DNA of 64,000 bases from Oscillatoria acuminata PCC 6304 (GCF_000317105.1 NC_019693.1:6883227-6947226); one strand, 5' to 3'. Counted from the stretch's first letter, positions 1 to 8,847 are shown. Numbers and translations: made by a program. Notes: a model not told the origin generated them from the letters alone.

Positions 1-1103
1 AATAACCTTAACTCTTTGTCCGACAAATCCGGCGGAATATTCGTCGCAATATTAGGCGGAAACGTCCGAATCGTCTCTTCTATCCTTTCAATATCCTGAT
101 TCGCCTTTTTATATTCCCCCCGACTGTCTAAGTAATTTTGAAAAATCTTGCGTTCATAACAAAACAACTCCGGCAAAGACCACTGAACCGCATTGAGTTT
201 CTCCTTACTTTCTTCTAAAAAAATCAGCAAAATCAGAATCTGTCCGTAGGGATGGCGATTATAAATATCCTGATATTCATACAGAAATCCCCCTAAAAAC
301 TCTCGACAAGCGAAGAAAGGCGGCGCTGATTCTAGGGATTCAACTCCTAACAGGTTTTGTAATAACTGATTGGCTAATGGTTTACTCCCCTCCAGACTCC
401 CTGCGGAAGAGTCGATAAAACCACTAAACAGAATCGTTGTCCCCCAAAATGCTTGCTGGATATGGGTTTGCAGGGGTTCATCTAGGGTTGATGAGGTTCC
501 GATAAAAAATGAATCAGGGGGTCTTAATTCCGCAATATCTGAGAATTTTATATCATCTTGTCCCAGTTTTTGTGGATGGAGCAAGTGCAACAAAAAACTA
601 TAGCTATCATTGATGTATTGAGGACGGAAAGCCCCTCGATATCTCTGCGACAAATTTAAGTGTTGAAGGCCGATTTTACCTGGATTATTAATAATTTTAA
701 AAAATGGATTATTGGCAGCAGTTAGCCCTTCAAAGTCAAACCTAAATAGATAGTCATGAATGACATCTTCTAGGGTATAGTTATAGTTATTCAGATAATT
801 GTTTAAATTGACAAGAATTTCCAGAACAATTATCCTCAGTTCAAGCCACCATAAAAATCTCTGAATTGTATTAATATACTGAAACCAATCATCAAGAATT
901 GTCCAAGGGGATAACATCTCTTTTTGCAACCGTTTAATCAGCGAATCCACCAACCCGTAATCCGCCAATAACTCCGCATAATAGGCACTCATTGACCTTA
1001 AATCTAAATCCTTATCGGGTTCTTTAAGGCTTGTGGCTTTTAGGCGTTTTAAATGATAGGTAAACAACCGAATTTCTGGGGCATAAATGACGAGTTCTGT
1101 CAT
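1..1103 (-). CDS. Unrecognised protein, truncated by the window edge
   Basis: An open frame of about 367 codons runs from an ATG at 1103 to the window edge with no stop, so the C-terminus is missing. The product begins MTELVIYAPEIRLFTYHL and is rich in aromatic and leucine residues, with no P-loop, signal peptide or clear membrane segment in the visible part. Its start overlaps the stop of the upstream 124-residue gene by four bases (ATGA), so the two are translationally coupled and probably act together. I do not recognise the family. Proteins that pair this way with a small acidic partner in cyanobacteria often belong to signalling or conflict operons, but that is inference only; genes beyond the window edge would decide it. 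Confidence 0.75.
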   Translation of the reverse strand, partial: MTELVIYAPEIRLFTYHLKRLKATSLKEPDKDLDLRSMSAYYAELLADYGLVDSLIKRLQKEMLSPWTILDDWFQYINTIQRFLWWLELRIIVLEILVNLNNYLNNYNYTLEDVIHDYLFRFDFEGLTAANNPFFKIINNPGKIGLQHLNLSQRYRGAFRPQYINDSYSFLLHLLHPQKLGQDDIKFSDIAELRPPDSFFIGTSSTLDEPLQTHIQQAFWGTTILFSGFIDSSAGSLEGSKPLANQLLQNLLGVESLESAPPFFACREFLGGFLYEYQDIYNRHPYGQILILLIFLEESKEKLNAVQWSLPELFCYERKIFQNYLDSRGEYKKANQDIERIEETIRTFPPNIATNIPPDLSDKELRL

Positions 1104-1474
1104 GATGATTGCTGCTGATGCTGCTCTTGAGATTGACTGATTGTTTCCTCCACAAATCTTAGAGATAAGTTAGGGATTCTCAGGATTTGGGTCTCAGTTT
1201 CGTCCTCATCCGGGTCTTCATCTTCAGGAATCGAATCACTTAGGACGGGTCGGAGAGCTTGGAGAATTGAACTATATTGGTGTTTTTGACACCATGTTGT
1301 AATCCCTCGTGCTATGATTTTAATATCATCATTGGCTTGAGCGAGACTGGCTTGCAGTTCTGCTAAATTTTCCCAAGCCGTGGGGGGAATAATCGCACTC
1401 TCGGGTTTTTTGCTTTCTCGATGCAGAAGCAGTAAGAAAGCCCGCACAATTCGTTCTTTTTCAGATGTTGGCAT
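1100..1474 (-). CDS. Small acidic-tailed hypothetical protein (124 aa)
   Basis: The protein has a helical N-terminal half (MPTSEKERIVRAFLLLLHRE) and a strongly acidic segment around residues 80-92 (IPEDEDPDEDETE), then a Gln/Ser-rich tail ending SQEQHQQQSS. There is no recognisable catalytic motif. Its stop overlaps the start of the next gene by four bases, so it is the first gene of a two-gene (or longer) transcript that leaves the window. I do not recognise the family. The size, charge and coupling suggest an adaptor or regulatory partner of the downstream protein, which is inference. Confidence 0.65.
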   Translation of the reverse strand: MPTSEKERIVRAFLLLLHRESKKPESAIIPPTAWENLAELQASLAQANDDIKIIARGITTWCQKHQYSSILQALRPVLSDSIPEDEDPDEDETETQILRIPNLSLRFVEETISQSQEQHQQQSS

Positions 1475-1532
1475 GGCCTAACCTCATCATGGCTAACTGT
1501 ATTATAAGGCGATCGCCATAAAACCAATAATT

Positions 1533-2024
1533 TTAATCAGGCTCTTGGGCAAGGGTTAAGACACGCTGATAAAGTTGGGGGCTGACGCGAAAACCAGCCT
1601 CGTTGATCAGCGCATCCATAATAGGTTGAACCTGGGGGATGAGGTTTCTTTGTTTGGCAACCAGCAGAATGCCCAGAATACCAATAATAGACAGCCCTAA
1701 CCGCAGAGCTTCTTGCCGTCCCAAGCGTTCATCAATCAGTAGATCATCCGCTTGTAACTCCAGTGCCAAGGCGATCGCATTTGCTTCTCCAGCATCTAAT
1801 CCTCGTTCTTGTTGCAGTTGGTTCGCGAGTTGGGAGTGGGTGAGGGGTTGGGTTTGAATCCAGCCGACTTGGAGAATAGCTGGAATGATAGAATTGCGGG
1901 CTGCTGCTAGTTCTCTAGCCACAACGTCAGGAATAATCACCCTTTGATAAATTGCTTCTAGCAACCAAAGATGATTAACAATAGCAAGATTGGAAAGAGC
2001 AGAAGTATCGCTAACAACAATCAT
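1533..2024 (-). CDS. DUF3368 PIN-like toxin
   Basis: This 163-residue protein has the PIN-like layout of the DUF3368 family: an N-terminal acidic motif (VVSDTSALSNL, Asp6), a central ERGLDAGEANAIALA segment, and a LLIDERLGRQEA segment followed by GLSIIGILGILLVAK. Family members are metal-dependent RNases acting as toxins of type II modules. The start codon overlaps the stop of the upstream UPF0175 gene by four bases, the usual arrangement with the antitoxin first. The protein appears full length with the acidic residues kept, so it is probably functional. A decayed relative lies at 7715-8020. The RNA target cannot be inferred. Confidence 0.85.
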   Translation of the reverse strand: MIVVSDTSALSNLAIVNHLWLLEAIYQRVIIPDVVARELAAARNSIIPAILQVGWIQTQPLTHSQLANQLQQERGLDAGEANAIALALELQADDLLIDERLGRQEALRLGLSIIGILGILLVAKQRNLIPQVQPIMDALINEAGFRVSPQLYQRVLTLAQEPD

Positions 2025-2272
2025 AACCAGCCGCGATCGCGCAGGTGCTGGACATCCTGTTCAAAATCTGCTACATCGTAGTGAACACAGATGCCACGCT
2101 CTGCCAGCAGCTTTTGAAACTCCATAATCTCCATCGCCGCAATAGTGCTGGCACGGCTGAGAGAAACCCGCTCTTGTTCAAACAGGGCCACCGCAATTTC
2201 CCTAAGCCAGTCCTTCTGATTAAAGGTTTCAGTTTGGCTAAGGCTATCCGGTAGATTCAGAGTAATTTGCAT
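2021..2272 (-). CDS. UPF0175 family antitoxin
   Basis: This 83-residue protein matches the UPF0175 pattern: an N-terminal strand (MQITLNLPDSL), then a helix-turn-helix-like core (VSLSRASTIAAMEIMEFQKL) followed by LAERGICVHYD. Such proteins are DNA-binding antitoxins that neutralise DUF3368/PIN-type toxins and repress their own operon. A good AGGAGGG ribosome site lies eight bases before the ATG. The coding region overlaps the toxin gene by four bases, so expression is coupled with the antitoxin first. Autoregulation is inferred from the family; no operator was identified. Confidence 0.85.
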   Translation of the reverse strand: MQITLNLPDSLSQTETFNQKDWLREIAVALFEQERVSLSRASTIAAMEIMEFQKLLAERGICVHYDVADFEQDVQHLRDRGWL

Positions 2273-2354
2273 CCGCTCACCCTCCTACACTCACATTGAT
2301 TTTCTGGGTCAACTGTCAGGATGAGCCTTTTCCCGGCTCCTGCTCCTGACTCAA

Positions 2355-5300
2355 TTATAATCCCGCCGCCGTAAACGCTGACCAATAATAGGCATTAGCA
2401 AAGGGGGGGTCATCATCAAATAAACTCAAGCGGTCTTCCACTTCCTCCACTTCCTCCTCCGTCGCCTTCTGCTCATGTTTGAGCCAGTCCAGAACATCAG
2501 CAGAAGATAACCCCCGTAACCAGGTTTGAGCCGCTTGCAGGGCAACTGTCACCGAGGGATAATCCGGTAAAATTTGATAGAGGCGCAGGGTCACCAGAGT
2601 CGCCGCCAGTTCATCCACATTCCAGAGACTGGCGACCACCGTTCGCGCTCCAGCGTAGAAAAAAGCACTGGATAATCCCACATAGTCATCCGTGTGGGAG
2701 GTTTCCACCAAGCCGGTTTTGCAAGCGGACAGCACCAGCAGGCGACAGAGGGGAATATTCAGACCGTTGAAAATCTCCAGAAAGGTCAGCTTTTCCCCAT
2801 TCGCCAGTCTCAGATAGGCGTTGAGGGGGTTAGCCTCGTCAAATTCACCGTGACAGCCAAAATGGACCGCGTGACTCTGCTCAAGGAAGGTTTGGCTGTG
2901 GGGTTGGGTTAAATTCGCCCGGGTAGCTTGGTGGCGACGCAAGACTTGATGGGGGCTGAATTGGCGCAGTAAGAGTTCCACCCCCCACTCCGCATAGTCC
3001 AGGTCTTCCGTCGGGTTTTGAATGGCGAAGAAGGGGACGGTTTCCCGGTTGAGGGGGGGACGCTGCTGGAGGTTGTTGAGAATTTGACAACTGGGGGCAT
3101 ATTGCACCGGGAACCAGTCTTGCAGGGGTTTTCCCTCACCCCCGGCCCCTCTCCCAGAGCGGGAGAGGGGAGAAGACGGGACGGGGAGAGCGTGGAGGGG
3201 GATGAGGTGCAGTTCCCGGTGGGGAATCAGGATGAGGTGTTGAATCTCGGATAATTCAGCCAGCAGGCGGGGGAGTTGCAGGGCACCGCTGAGGGTTTCG
3301 AGGCGTTGGGGGAGTTGCTGATTCCAGGAGGGTTTTCCGTAGTCGCTGCGGTAGTCCTGGAGGGCTTGGTCGAGGTGTTGGCGGTCTTCGGCGCTGAAGT
3401 GGTGGGGGGTAATCTGGATTTGCTCGTCTCTGCGGGTGACGAGGAAGGCGTAAAACCCGGATTCCGCTTCCCTGGGGAGATACCACTCGATGAGGGCGGT
3501 TTGGGGCGGCAGGAGGCGGCGCAAGTCCGGGAGTTGGGCGGGGACTTGTTGGGTGAGGGTAAAGGTGGGGTCGTCCAGTTCCGCGAGCAGGTCTTGGAAT
3601 TGCTGGTTAGCGGTTTGGAGTTGTTGGCGGATGAGGGTTTCCGGTGAGGGTTGGTTGGGGTGTTTTTCGGTGGTGGGGGTGAGGGTGTCGTTGGAGGTGT
3701 AGGCGAGTTGTTGTTGGTAGCTGGCGATTTGACGGCGCAGGTCGCTGATGCGTTGTTTTTGGGCGTCCGTGGCGTTTTTGGGGTAGAGGTTGGCGCTGTC
3801 GAGGAGTTCGAGGAGGGTGCGCGATTTACTGCGTTCGACGGTGAGCAAGGCTTGGGCGTAGTCTTGGTGGTTGATGCAGGCTTGCACCATTTTTTGATAG
3901 ATATCAAGGGAGTTGGCGATGAGTTCCCGTTTGGTGGCTTCGGAGGTTGCCCAGTAGCGGCTTTGTTCGATGGCAAGGATGGCTTGGTTGTAGCCTTCGA
4001 TGGCGATTTCCCAGTTTTGGAGGTTGTAGCCGAGGTCGCCGAGGTTGGTTCCGGTTCTGAGGCAGTCTTGAGGGAAGGTGGCGGGAGTATAGATGGTTAG
4101 GGCGGCTTTGTAGGAGGCGATCGCCTCCTCGATATTGTTGGCTCGCTCTCCCCGGATGCGGTTACGGTAGGCAACCCCCAAGTTATTTTGAGTCTTTGCC
4201 CAATATTCGGGAAAGGCGGTGCGGGTGTGAACTGCTAAGGCAGCTTGGTAGGCAGCGATCGCTTCCTCGATATTGTCGGCTCGCTCTCCCCGGATACGGT
4301 TACGGTAGGCAATCCCCAAGTTATTTTGAGTCGTTGCCCAATATTGGGGAAAGGCGGTGCGGGTGATAACTTCTAAGGCCGCTTGATAGCCAGAGATCGC
4401 CTCCTCCATATTGTCCGCTCGCTCTCCCCGGATGCGGGTTTGGTAGGCATTCCCCAAGTTCATTTGAGTCACTGCCCATTCTTCTGGAAATGCCGTGCGG
4501 GTGAGGACTTCTAAGGCTACTTGGTAGTAGGGAATCGCCTCCTCGATATTGTCCGCTCGCTCTCCTTTGATGCGGTCAAAGTAGGCATTCCCCAAGTTAT
4601 TTTGAGTCCTTGCCCAATATTCGGGAAAGGCGGTGCGGGTGAAGACTTCTAAGGCCGCTTGGTGGTAGCGAATTGCCTCCTCGATATTGTCTGCTCGCTC
4701 TCCTTTGATGCGGCTCCAGTAGGCATTCCCCAAGCTATTTTGAGTCGTTGCCCATTGTTCGGGAAAGGCGGTGCGGGTGATAACTTCTAAGGCCGCTTGT
4801 AAGGCAGCGATCGCCTCCTCCATATTGTCCGCCCGCTCTCCCCGGATGCGCGTTCGGTAGGCTTCTCCCAAGTTATTTTGAGTCGTTGCCCAATATTGGG
4901 GAAAGGCGGTGCAGGTTATGACTTCTAAGGCCGCTTGGTAGTAGCGAATCGCCTCCTCTATATTGTCGGCTCGCTCTCCTTTGATGCGGCTCCAGTAGGC
5001 ATTCCCCAAGCCAATTTGAGTCATTGCCCATTCATAGGGAAAGGCGTTGCGGGTGAAGACTTGTAAGGCGGCTTGTAAGGCAGCGATCGCCTCCTCGATA
5101 TTGTCCGCTCGCTCTCCCCGGATGCGTGTGCGGTAGGCTTCTCCCAAGTTATTTTGAGTCCTTGCCCAATCTTCGGGAAAGGCGGTGCGGGTGTAGACTT
5201 GTAAGGCGGCTTGTAAGGCAGCGATCGCCTCCTCGATATTGTCCGCTCGCTCTCCCCGGATGCGGTTTCGGTAGGCTTCTCCTAAGTTATTTTGAGTCCT

Positions 5301-7517
5301 TGCCCAATCTTCGGGAAAGGCGGTGCAGGTGCGGACTTGTAAGGCCGCTCGGTAGTAGCGAATCGCCTCCTCGATATTGTCTGCTCGCTCTCCTTTGATG
5401 CGGCCTAAGTAGGCATTCCCCAAGCCAATTTGAGTCATTGCCCATTCATAGGGAAAGGCGGTGCGGGTGTAGACTTGTAAGGCGGCTTGTAAGGCAGCGA
5501 TCGCCTCCTCGATATTGTCCGCTCGCTCTCCTTTGATGCGGTTACAGTAGGCATTCCCCAAGTTCATTTGAGTCCTTGCCCAATCTTCGGGAAATGCTGT
5601 GCGGGTAAAAACTTCTAAGGCCGTTTGGTAGTAGGGAATCGCCTCCTCGATATTGTCTGCTCGCTCTCCTTTGATGCGGGTTTGGTAGGCATTCCCCAAG
5701 TTATTTTGAGTCGTTGCCCATTGTTCGGGAAAGGCGGTGCGGGTTATGACTTCTAAGGCCGCTTGGTAGTAGCGAATCGCCTCCTCTATATTGTCGGCTC
5801 GCTCTCCTTTGATGCGGCTCCAGTAGGCATTCCCCAAGCCAATTTGAGTTATTGCCCAATCTTCGGGAAATGCTGTGCGGGTGTAGACTTCTAAGGCCGC
5901 TTGTAAGTAGGGAATCGCCTCCTCGATATTGTCGGCTCGCTCTCCTTTGATGCGGTTACAGTAGGCATTCCCCAAGTTCATTTGAGTCCTTGCCCAATCT
6001 TCGGGAAATGCTGTGCGGGTGAAAACTTCTAAGGCCGTTTGGTAGTAGGGAATCGCCTCCTCGATATTGTCCGCTCGCTCTCCTTTGATGCGGTTACAGT
6101 AGGCATTCCCCAAGTTCATTTGAGTCCTTGCCCAATCTTCGGGAAATGCTGTGCGGGTGAAAACTTCTAAGGCCGTTTGGTAGTAGGGAATCGCCTCCTC
6201 GATATTGTCTGCTCGCTCTCCTTTGATGCGGTTACAGTAGGCATTCCCCAAGTTCATTTGAGTCCTTGCCCAATCTTCGGGAAATGCTGTGCGGGTGTAG
6301 ACTTCTAAGGCCGCTTGGTAGCAACGAATCGCCTCCTCGATATTGTCCGCTCGCTCTCCCCGGATGCAGCTCCAGTAGGCATTCCCCAAGTTCCCTTGAG
6401 TCATTGCCCAATATTGGGGAAAGGCGGTGCGGGTGAAGACTTCTAAGGCCACTTGTAAGGCAGTGATCGCCTCCTCGATATTGTCCGCTCGCTCTCCCCG
6501 GATACGGTACAAGTAGGCACTCCCCAAGTTCATTTGAGTCGTTGCCCAATATTGGGGAAAGGCGGTGCAGGTGAAGACTTCTAAGGCCGCTTGGTAGTAG
6601 GGAATCGCCTCCTCGATATTGTCCGCTCGCTCTCCTTGGATGCGGTTACGGTAAACTTCTCCCAAGTTATTTTGAGTCCTTGCACAATCTTCTGGAAATG
6701 CCGTGGGGGTGAAGACTTCTAAGGCCGCTTGGTAGCAGCGAATTGCCTCCTCCATATTGTCCGCTCGCTCTCCTTTGATGCGGTCAGAGTAGGCAATCCC
6801 CAAGTTATTTTGAGTCCTTGCCCAATCTTCGGGAAATGCCGTGCGGGTGAAGACTTCTAAGGCCGCTTGGTGGTAGCGAATTGCCTCCTCGATATTGTTC
6901 GCTCGCTCTCCTTTGATGCGGTCACGGTAGGCAACCGCCAAGTTATTTTGAGTCCTTGCCCAATCTTCGGGAAATGCCGTGCGGGTGTAGACTTTTAAGG
7001 CGGCTTGGTAGGCAGCGATCGCAATTTCCAGATTATTGGCTCGACTGCCTAATGGGAATTGCTGAATATCGATGGCAAAATTGTTAAGGTTTCGGGCCAG
7101 GTCTTTATTTTTTCTAATCTTATTAAGGTTTGGTTGAGAGTGAAACCATAGGGCCACGATTTCGGCAAAATCAAAATCAAGTGGAAATCGCCAAATATCA
7201 ATGACAAAATTACCCCAGATTCTGGCTAAGTCTTTATTTGTTATAATCGCATTAAGGGCAAGTTGGGAGTGAAACCATTCGGTGAGGGTTTCGGTAAACT
7301 CAAGGTCGAGTTGGTCTTGGTATTTTTGGAAAATGGGATAAATTTGTTGCCCGCTTAACCCGGTTTTTTCGGCTTCCAGGATTTCTAACCAAATGTCTAA
7401 ATACTCATGGGATATCACCTCAACGATCGGGTGGGAGGTTCTGGGAGGCTGGGAGGTGAATAAAGGGGTGTTGAGCAGCCGCCATAGATTTTGCCATTTC
7501 TCACGCCAACTCGACAT
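2355..7517 (-). CDS. CHAT-domain protein with 22 TPR-like 46-residue repeats
   Basis: A 1720-residue protein when started at the ATG at 7517, which has a GGGAGG site seven bases upstream; a start 20 codons earlier has no such site. Residues about 1-155 are helical and unassigned. Residues about 156-1170 are 22 tandem 46-residue TPR-like repeats (consensus ERADNIEEAI...ALEVFTRTAFPEDWA..QNNLGNAY). A short spacer follows, then a C-terminal CHAT caspase-like peptidase domain. The predicted catalytic His lies in HFGCHGEFDEANP and the Cys in LVLSACKTGL. In the family, TPR arrays sense a partner and CHAT proteases cleave a target, as in Craspase and gasdermin-linked defence. The bait is unknown here. 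A repeat element is inserted in frame within CHAT (3127-3180). Confidence 0.9.
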   Translation of the reverse strand: MSSWREKWQNLWRLLNTPLFTSQPPRTSHPIVEVISHEYLDIWLEILEAEKTGLSGQQIYPIFQKYQDQLDLEFTETLTEWFHSQLALNAIITNKDLARIWGNFVIDIWRFPLDFDFAEIVALWFHSQPNLNKIRKNKDLARNLNNFAIDIQQFPLGSRANNLEIAIAAYQAALKVYTRTAFPEDWARTQNNLAVAYRDRIKGERANNIEEAIRYHQAALEVFTRTAFPEDWARTQNNLGIAYSDRIKGERADNMEEAIRCYQAALEVFTPTAFPEDCARTQNNLGEVYRNRIQGERADNIEEAIPYYQAALEVFTCTAFPQYWATTQMNLGSAYLYRIRGERADNIEEAITALQVALEVFTRTAFPQYWAMTQGNLGNAYWSCIRGERADNIEEAIRCYQAALEVYTRTAFPEDWARTQMNLGNAYCNRIKGERADNIEEAIPYYQTALEVFTRTAFPEDWARTQMNLGNAYCNRIKGERADNIEEAIPYYQTALEVFTRTAFPEDWARTQMNLGNAYCNRIKGERADNIEEAIPYLQAALEVYTRTAFPEDWAITQIGLGNAYWSRIKGERADNIEEAIRYYQAALEVITRTAFPEQWATTQNNLGNAYQTRIKGERADNIEEAIPYYQTALEVFTRTAFPEDWARTQMNLGNAYCNRIKGERADNIEEAIAALQAALQVYTRTAFPYEWAMTQIGLGNAYLGRIKGERADNIEEAIRYYRAALQVRTCTAFPEDWARTQNNLGEAYRNRIRGERADNIEEAIAALQAALQVYTRTAFPEDWARTQNNLGEAYRTRIRGERADNIEEAIAALQAALQVFTRNAFPYEWAMTQIGLGNAYWSRIKGERADNIEEAIRYYQAALEVITCTAFPQYWATTQNNLGEAYRTRIRGERADNMEEAIAALQAALEVITRTAFPEQWATTQNSLGNAYWSRIKGERADNIEEAIRYHQAALEVFTRTAFPEYWARTQNNLGNAYFDRIKGERADNIEEAIPYYQVALEVLTRTAFPEEWAVTQMNLGNAYQTRIRGERADNMEEAISGYQAALEVITRTAFPQYWATTQNNLGIAYRNRIRGERADNIEEAIAAYQAALAVHTRTAFPEYWAKTQNNLGVAYRNRIRGERANNIEEAIASYKAALTIYTPATFPQDCLRTGTNLGDLGYNLQNWEIAIEGYNQAILAIEQSRYWATSEATKRELIANSLDIYQKMVQACINHQDYAQALLTVERSKSRTLLELLDSANLYPKNATDAQKQRISDLRRQIASYQQQLAYTSNDTLTPTTEKHPNQPSPETLIRQQLQTANQQFQDLLAELDDPTFTLTQQVPAQLPDLRRLLPPQTALIEWYLPREAESGFYAFLVTRRDEQIQITPHHFSAEDRQHLDQALQDYRSDYGKPSWNQQLPQRLETLSGALQLPRLLAELSEIQHLILIPHRELHLIPLHALPVPSSPLSRSGRGAGGEGKPLQDWFPVQYAPSCQILNNLQQRPPLNRETVPFFAIQNPTEDLDYAEWGVELLLRQFSPHQVLRRHQATRANLTQPHSQTFLEQSHAVHFGCHGEFDEANPLNAYLRLANGEKLTFLEIFNGLNIPLCRLLVLSACKTGLVETSHTDDYVGLSSAFFYAGARTVVASLWNVDELAATLVTLRLYQILPDYPSVTVALQAAQTWLRGLSSADVLDWLKHEQKATEEEVEEVEDRLSLFDDDPPFANAYYWSAFTAAGL
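3127..3180. repeat. MITE-like GC-rich palindrome inside the CHAT gene
   Basis: A palindromic stretch (ccctctcccagagcgggagaggg at its core) encodes PSSPLSRSGRGAGGEGK within the CHAT domain, between a strand ending LHALPV and the segment starting PLQDWF. The sequence is the type of dispersed element common in cyanobacteria and resembles the CCTTCCC/GGGAAGG elements at 55614, 56101 and 57926. It keeps the reading frame, so it adds a loop rather than breaking the protein. Confidence 0.6.
4012..7049. repeat. 22 tandem 138-bp units encoding TPR-like repeats
   Basis: The marker GCTCGCTCTC, or a close variant, recurs from 4141 (4141, 4279, 4417 ... 6901) at intervals of exactly 138 bases, with a degenerate 22nd copy at 7039. 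Each unit encodes 46 residues. Neighbouring units between about 5520 and 6260 are nearly identical at the base level, including third positions, which points to recent expansion or homogenisation by recombination. The outermost units are the most diverged. Copy number may be an assembly risk and a source of strain variation. Confidence 0.95.
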
Positions 7518-7604
7518 GGTTCCGCCTCCCTGAGTCTCCGTTAAGTGGTGTTGGTTAGGTGAACCCCCGTGCCACACAACCCCAACTCGATTTTACCCCA
7601 TCCC

Positions 7605-7682
7605 CGCGACTGAGAAACCGGGTTTCTTTCTTAAATCTTTGTGAAGAAACACCAGATGCTGCTAGAAACCCGGTTTCTTTTC
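7605..7682. repeat. Paired GAAACC(C/G)GGTTTC palindromes
   Basis: Two copies of an interspersed palindrome face each other: gagaaaccgggtttctttct at 7612 and tagaaacccggtttcttt about 50 bases later. The same paired element occurs near 10400-10520, 27122-27190, 38786-38857 and 47362-47434, always between genes. It can form cruciforms or RNA hairpins; a function is not established from this sequence. Confidence 0.8.
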
Positions 7683-7714
7683 CCCCACCCCAAACGCAGC
7701 TTTTTATCACTTTA

Positions 7715-8020
7715 TCATTCCCCAGCAGCCGCTAAAACCTCTCTATATAAATTTGGCCCAATCCGAAAATTAGCGTCCAAGATTAAACCCTCTATAATCG
7801 GTCTAATCTGAGTCATCAAACCCCGACGCTTTGCCACTAGCAAAATTCCTAATAATCCCGTAATCGACAACCCAAAATTGCTTCCCTTCGCCCTAGCCGT
7901 TCATCAATCAATAATTCTTCTGCATTCACTGACAAGGCCAATGCGATCGCCTCTGATTCTCATCGACTAGATGACGTTCAGTTTGTAGAACATTTACCAA
8001 TTGTTGATTAATCGCCAAAG
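7715..8020 (-). pseudogene. Decayed DUF3368 PIN-like toxin gene
   Basis: The minus strand still reads GLSITGLLGILLVAKRRGLM...NLYREVLAAAGE and stops at 7715. This aligns along its length with the C-terminal half of the intact DUF3368 toxin at 1533-2024. Further upstream, LALSVNAEELLIDERLGRREAI is in another frame, and QQLVNVLQTERH in a third, so at least two frameshifts are present. The first third and any start codon are missing, and no UPF0175 partner remains. It is a dead toxin remnant beside the HigBA pair. Confidence 0.8.
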
Positions 8021-8067
8021 CATCAAAATCCTCTAAAACTCCCTCAGATTTCACCGCTCATTTTTTC

Positions 8068-8385
8068 CTAAATTATCAATTCTTCATTCTCAATTACCAA
8101 TTCATTTAAAGCCTCTTGAATCACTTGCTCACTTACCCCGCGCCGCTTCAATCCATCAATAAAACTTAAAACAGATGGCTGGCGACTTTCCAGATGGTAT
8201 AAAATGGCCTCATAAGGTGATGGTAACTCAATCGGATGATGTTGTTCTTCATAGACTTCGATTAGGGTGGTTAGAACCTCAAGCCTATCCCCATCGGTCG
8301 TATTTACAGGTGCATCAAATAACCGTTCAACCTCCGCTAAAGCTTGACGATAATCTGCCTCGGTTTTAATCGGTTTCAAATTCAT
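8068..8385 (-). CDS. higA: HigA-type antitoxin
   Basis: This 105-residue protein (MNLKPIKTEADYRQALAEVE...) matches the HigA-like antitoxins paired with HigB in cyanobacteria. The N-terminal KTEADYRQALAEVERLFDA segment is typical, followed by LPSPYEAILYHLESR and a C-terminal RRGVSEQVIQEALNE helix. A complete helix-turn-helix is not obvious, so DNA binding is uncertain. It lies 14 bases downstream of the toxin gene, the inverted toxin-first order usual for higBA. Role: binding and neutralising the HigB RNase; autoregulation is inferred from the family. Confidence 0.8.
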   Translation of the reverse strand: MNLKPIKTEADYRQALAEVERLFDAPVNTTDGDRLEVLTTLIEVYEEQHHPIELPSPYEAILYHLESRQPSVLSFIDGLKRRGVSEQVIQEALNELVIENEELII

Positions 8386-8399
8386 ATTATTTTACCTCT

Positions 8400-8693
8400 T
8401 TAAATCGTGGTTGCCTCAATATTATCATATTCTTGATGTGTCCCCACAAAGCGAATAAAAACAATCCCAAGGTCATAGCGAACATGAACAATTATCCGAT
8501 AATTATTCCCCTTTATATTAAAAACTACACGATTATTGGGAAGAATACTCGCATTAGCATAAATCGCTTTAATATCTGCTGGACTTGTCCATTTCAGGTT
8601 ACGGACATCCTGAAACCAAGCCTTTAACGGTTGTTCAGCATCCGCGTGTAACTGCCAAAACTCTCGTAATGTACTGCGAGCAATAATCCTCAC
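8400..8693 (-). CDS. higB: HigB-type mRNA interferase toxin
   Basis: RelE/ParE-fold protein of the HigB family. It has RIIARSTLREFWQLHADAE at the N-terminus, then WFQDVRNLKWTSPADIKAIY, and a C-terminal core YRIIVHVRYDLGIVFIRFVG ending THQEYD. These toxins cleave ribosome-bound mRNA. I chose the GTG at 8693 because homologues begin at this MRIIARS position and an AGGGAA site sits just upstream; an ATG at 8711 would add six residues. It precedes higA in the same direction with a 14-base gap. The key basic and aromatic residues of the family appear to be kept, so the module may be active. Confidence 0.8.
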   Translation of the reverse strand: MRIIARSTLREFWQLHADAEQPLKAWFQDVRNLKWTSPADIKAIYANASILPNNRVVFNIKGNNYRIIVHVRYDLGIVFIRFVGTHQEYDNIEATTI

Positions 8694-8805
8694 AACAACG
8701 TTTTCCCTCAATAATCAATTGCAACGCACCCGGTCAGGATAGCACCCCCATTTTACCTCATCCCCGCCACTGGTGAAACCCCGTTTCTTATCTCTCCCCC
8801 CAGGT

Positions 8806-8847
8806 TCAGAAGTCACGGGAAAACCGAGCTAAAAGTTCCTCGCAGGA
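8806..8847 (-). pseudogene. 3' fragment of a DUF4351 gene cut off by the IS
   Basis: This stretch encodes the last residues ELLARFS..F and the stop of a protein identical in layout to the C-terminus of the intact Rpn/DUF4351 gene at 10533. It is the other half of the copy at 10030-10341; the IS4-type element sits between them. The last nine bases (ctcgcagga) are repeated on the far side of the element. Confidence 0.85.

Noticed and set aside
3227-4100. Long open frames on both strands inside the CHAT gene
   Set aside because: They are shadows of the CHAT gene, whose GC-rich codons keep other frames open; products are low-complexity.
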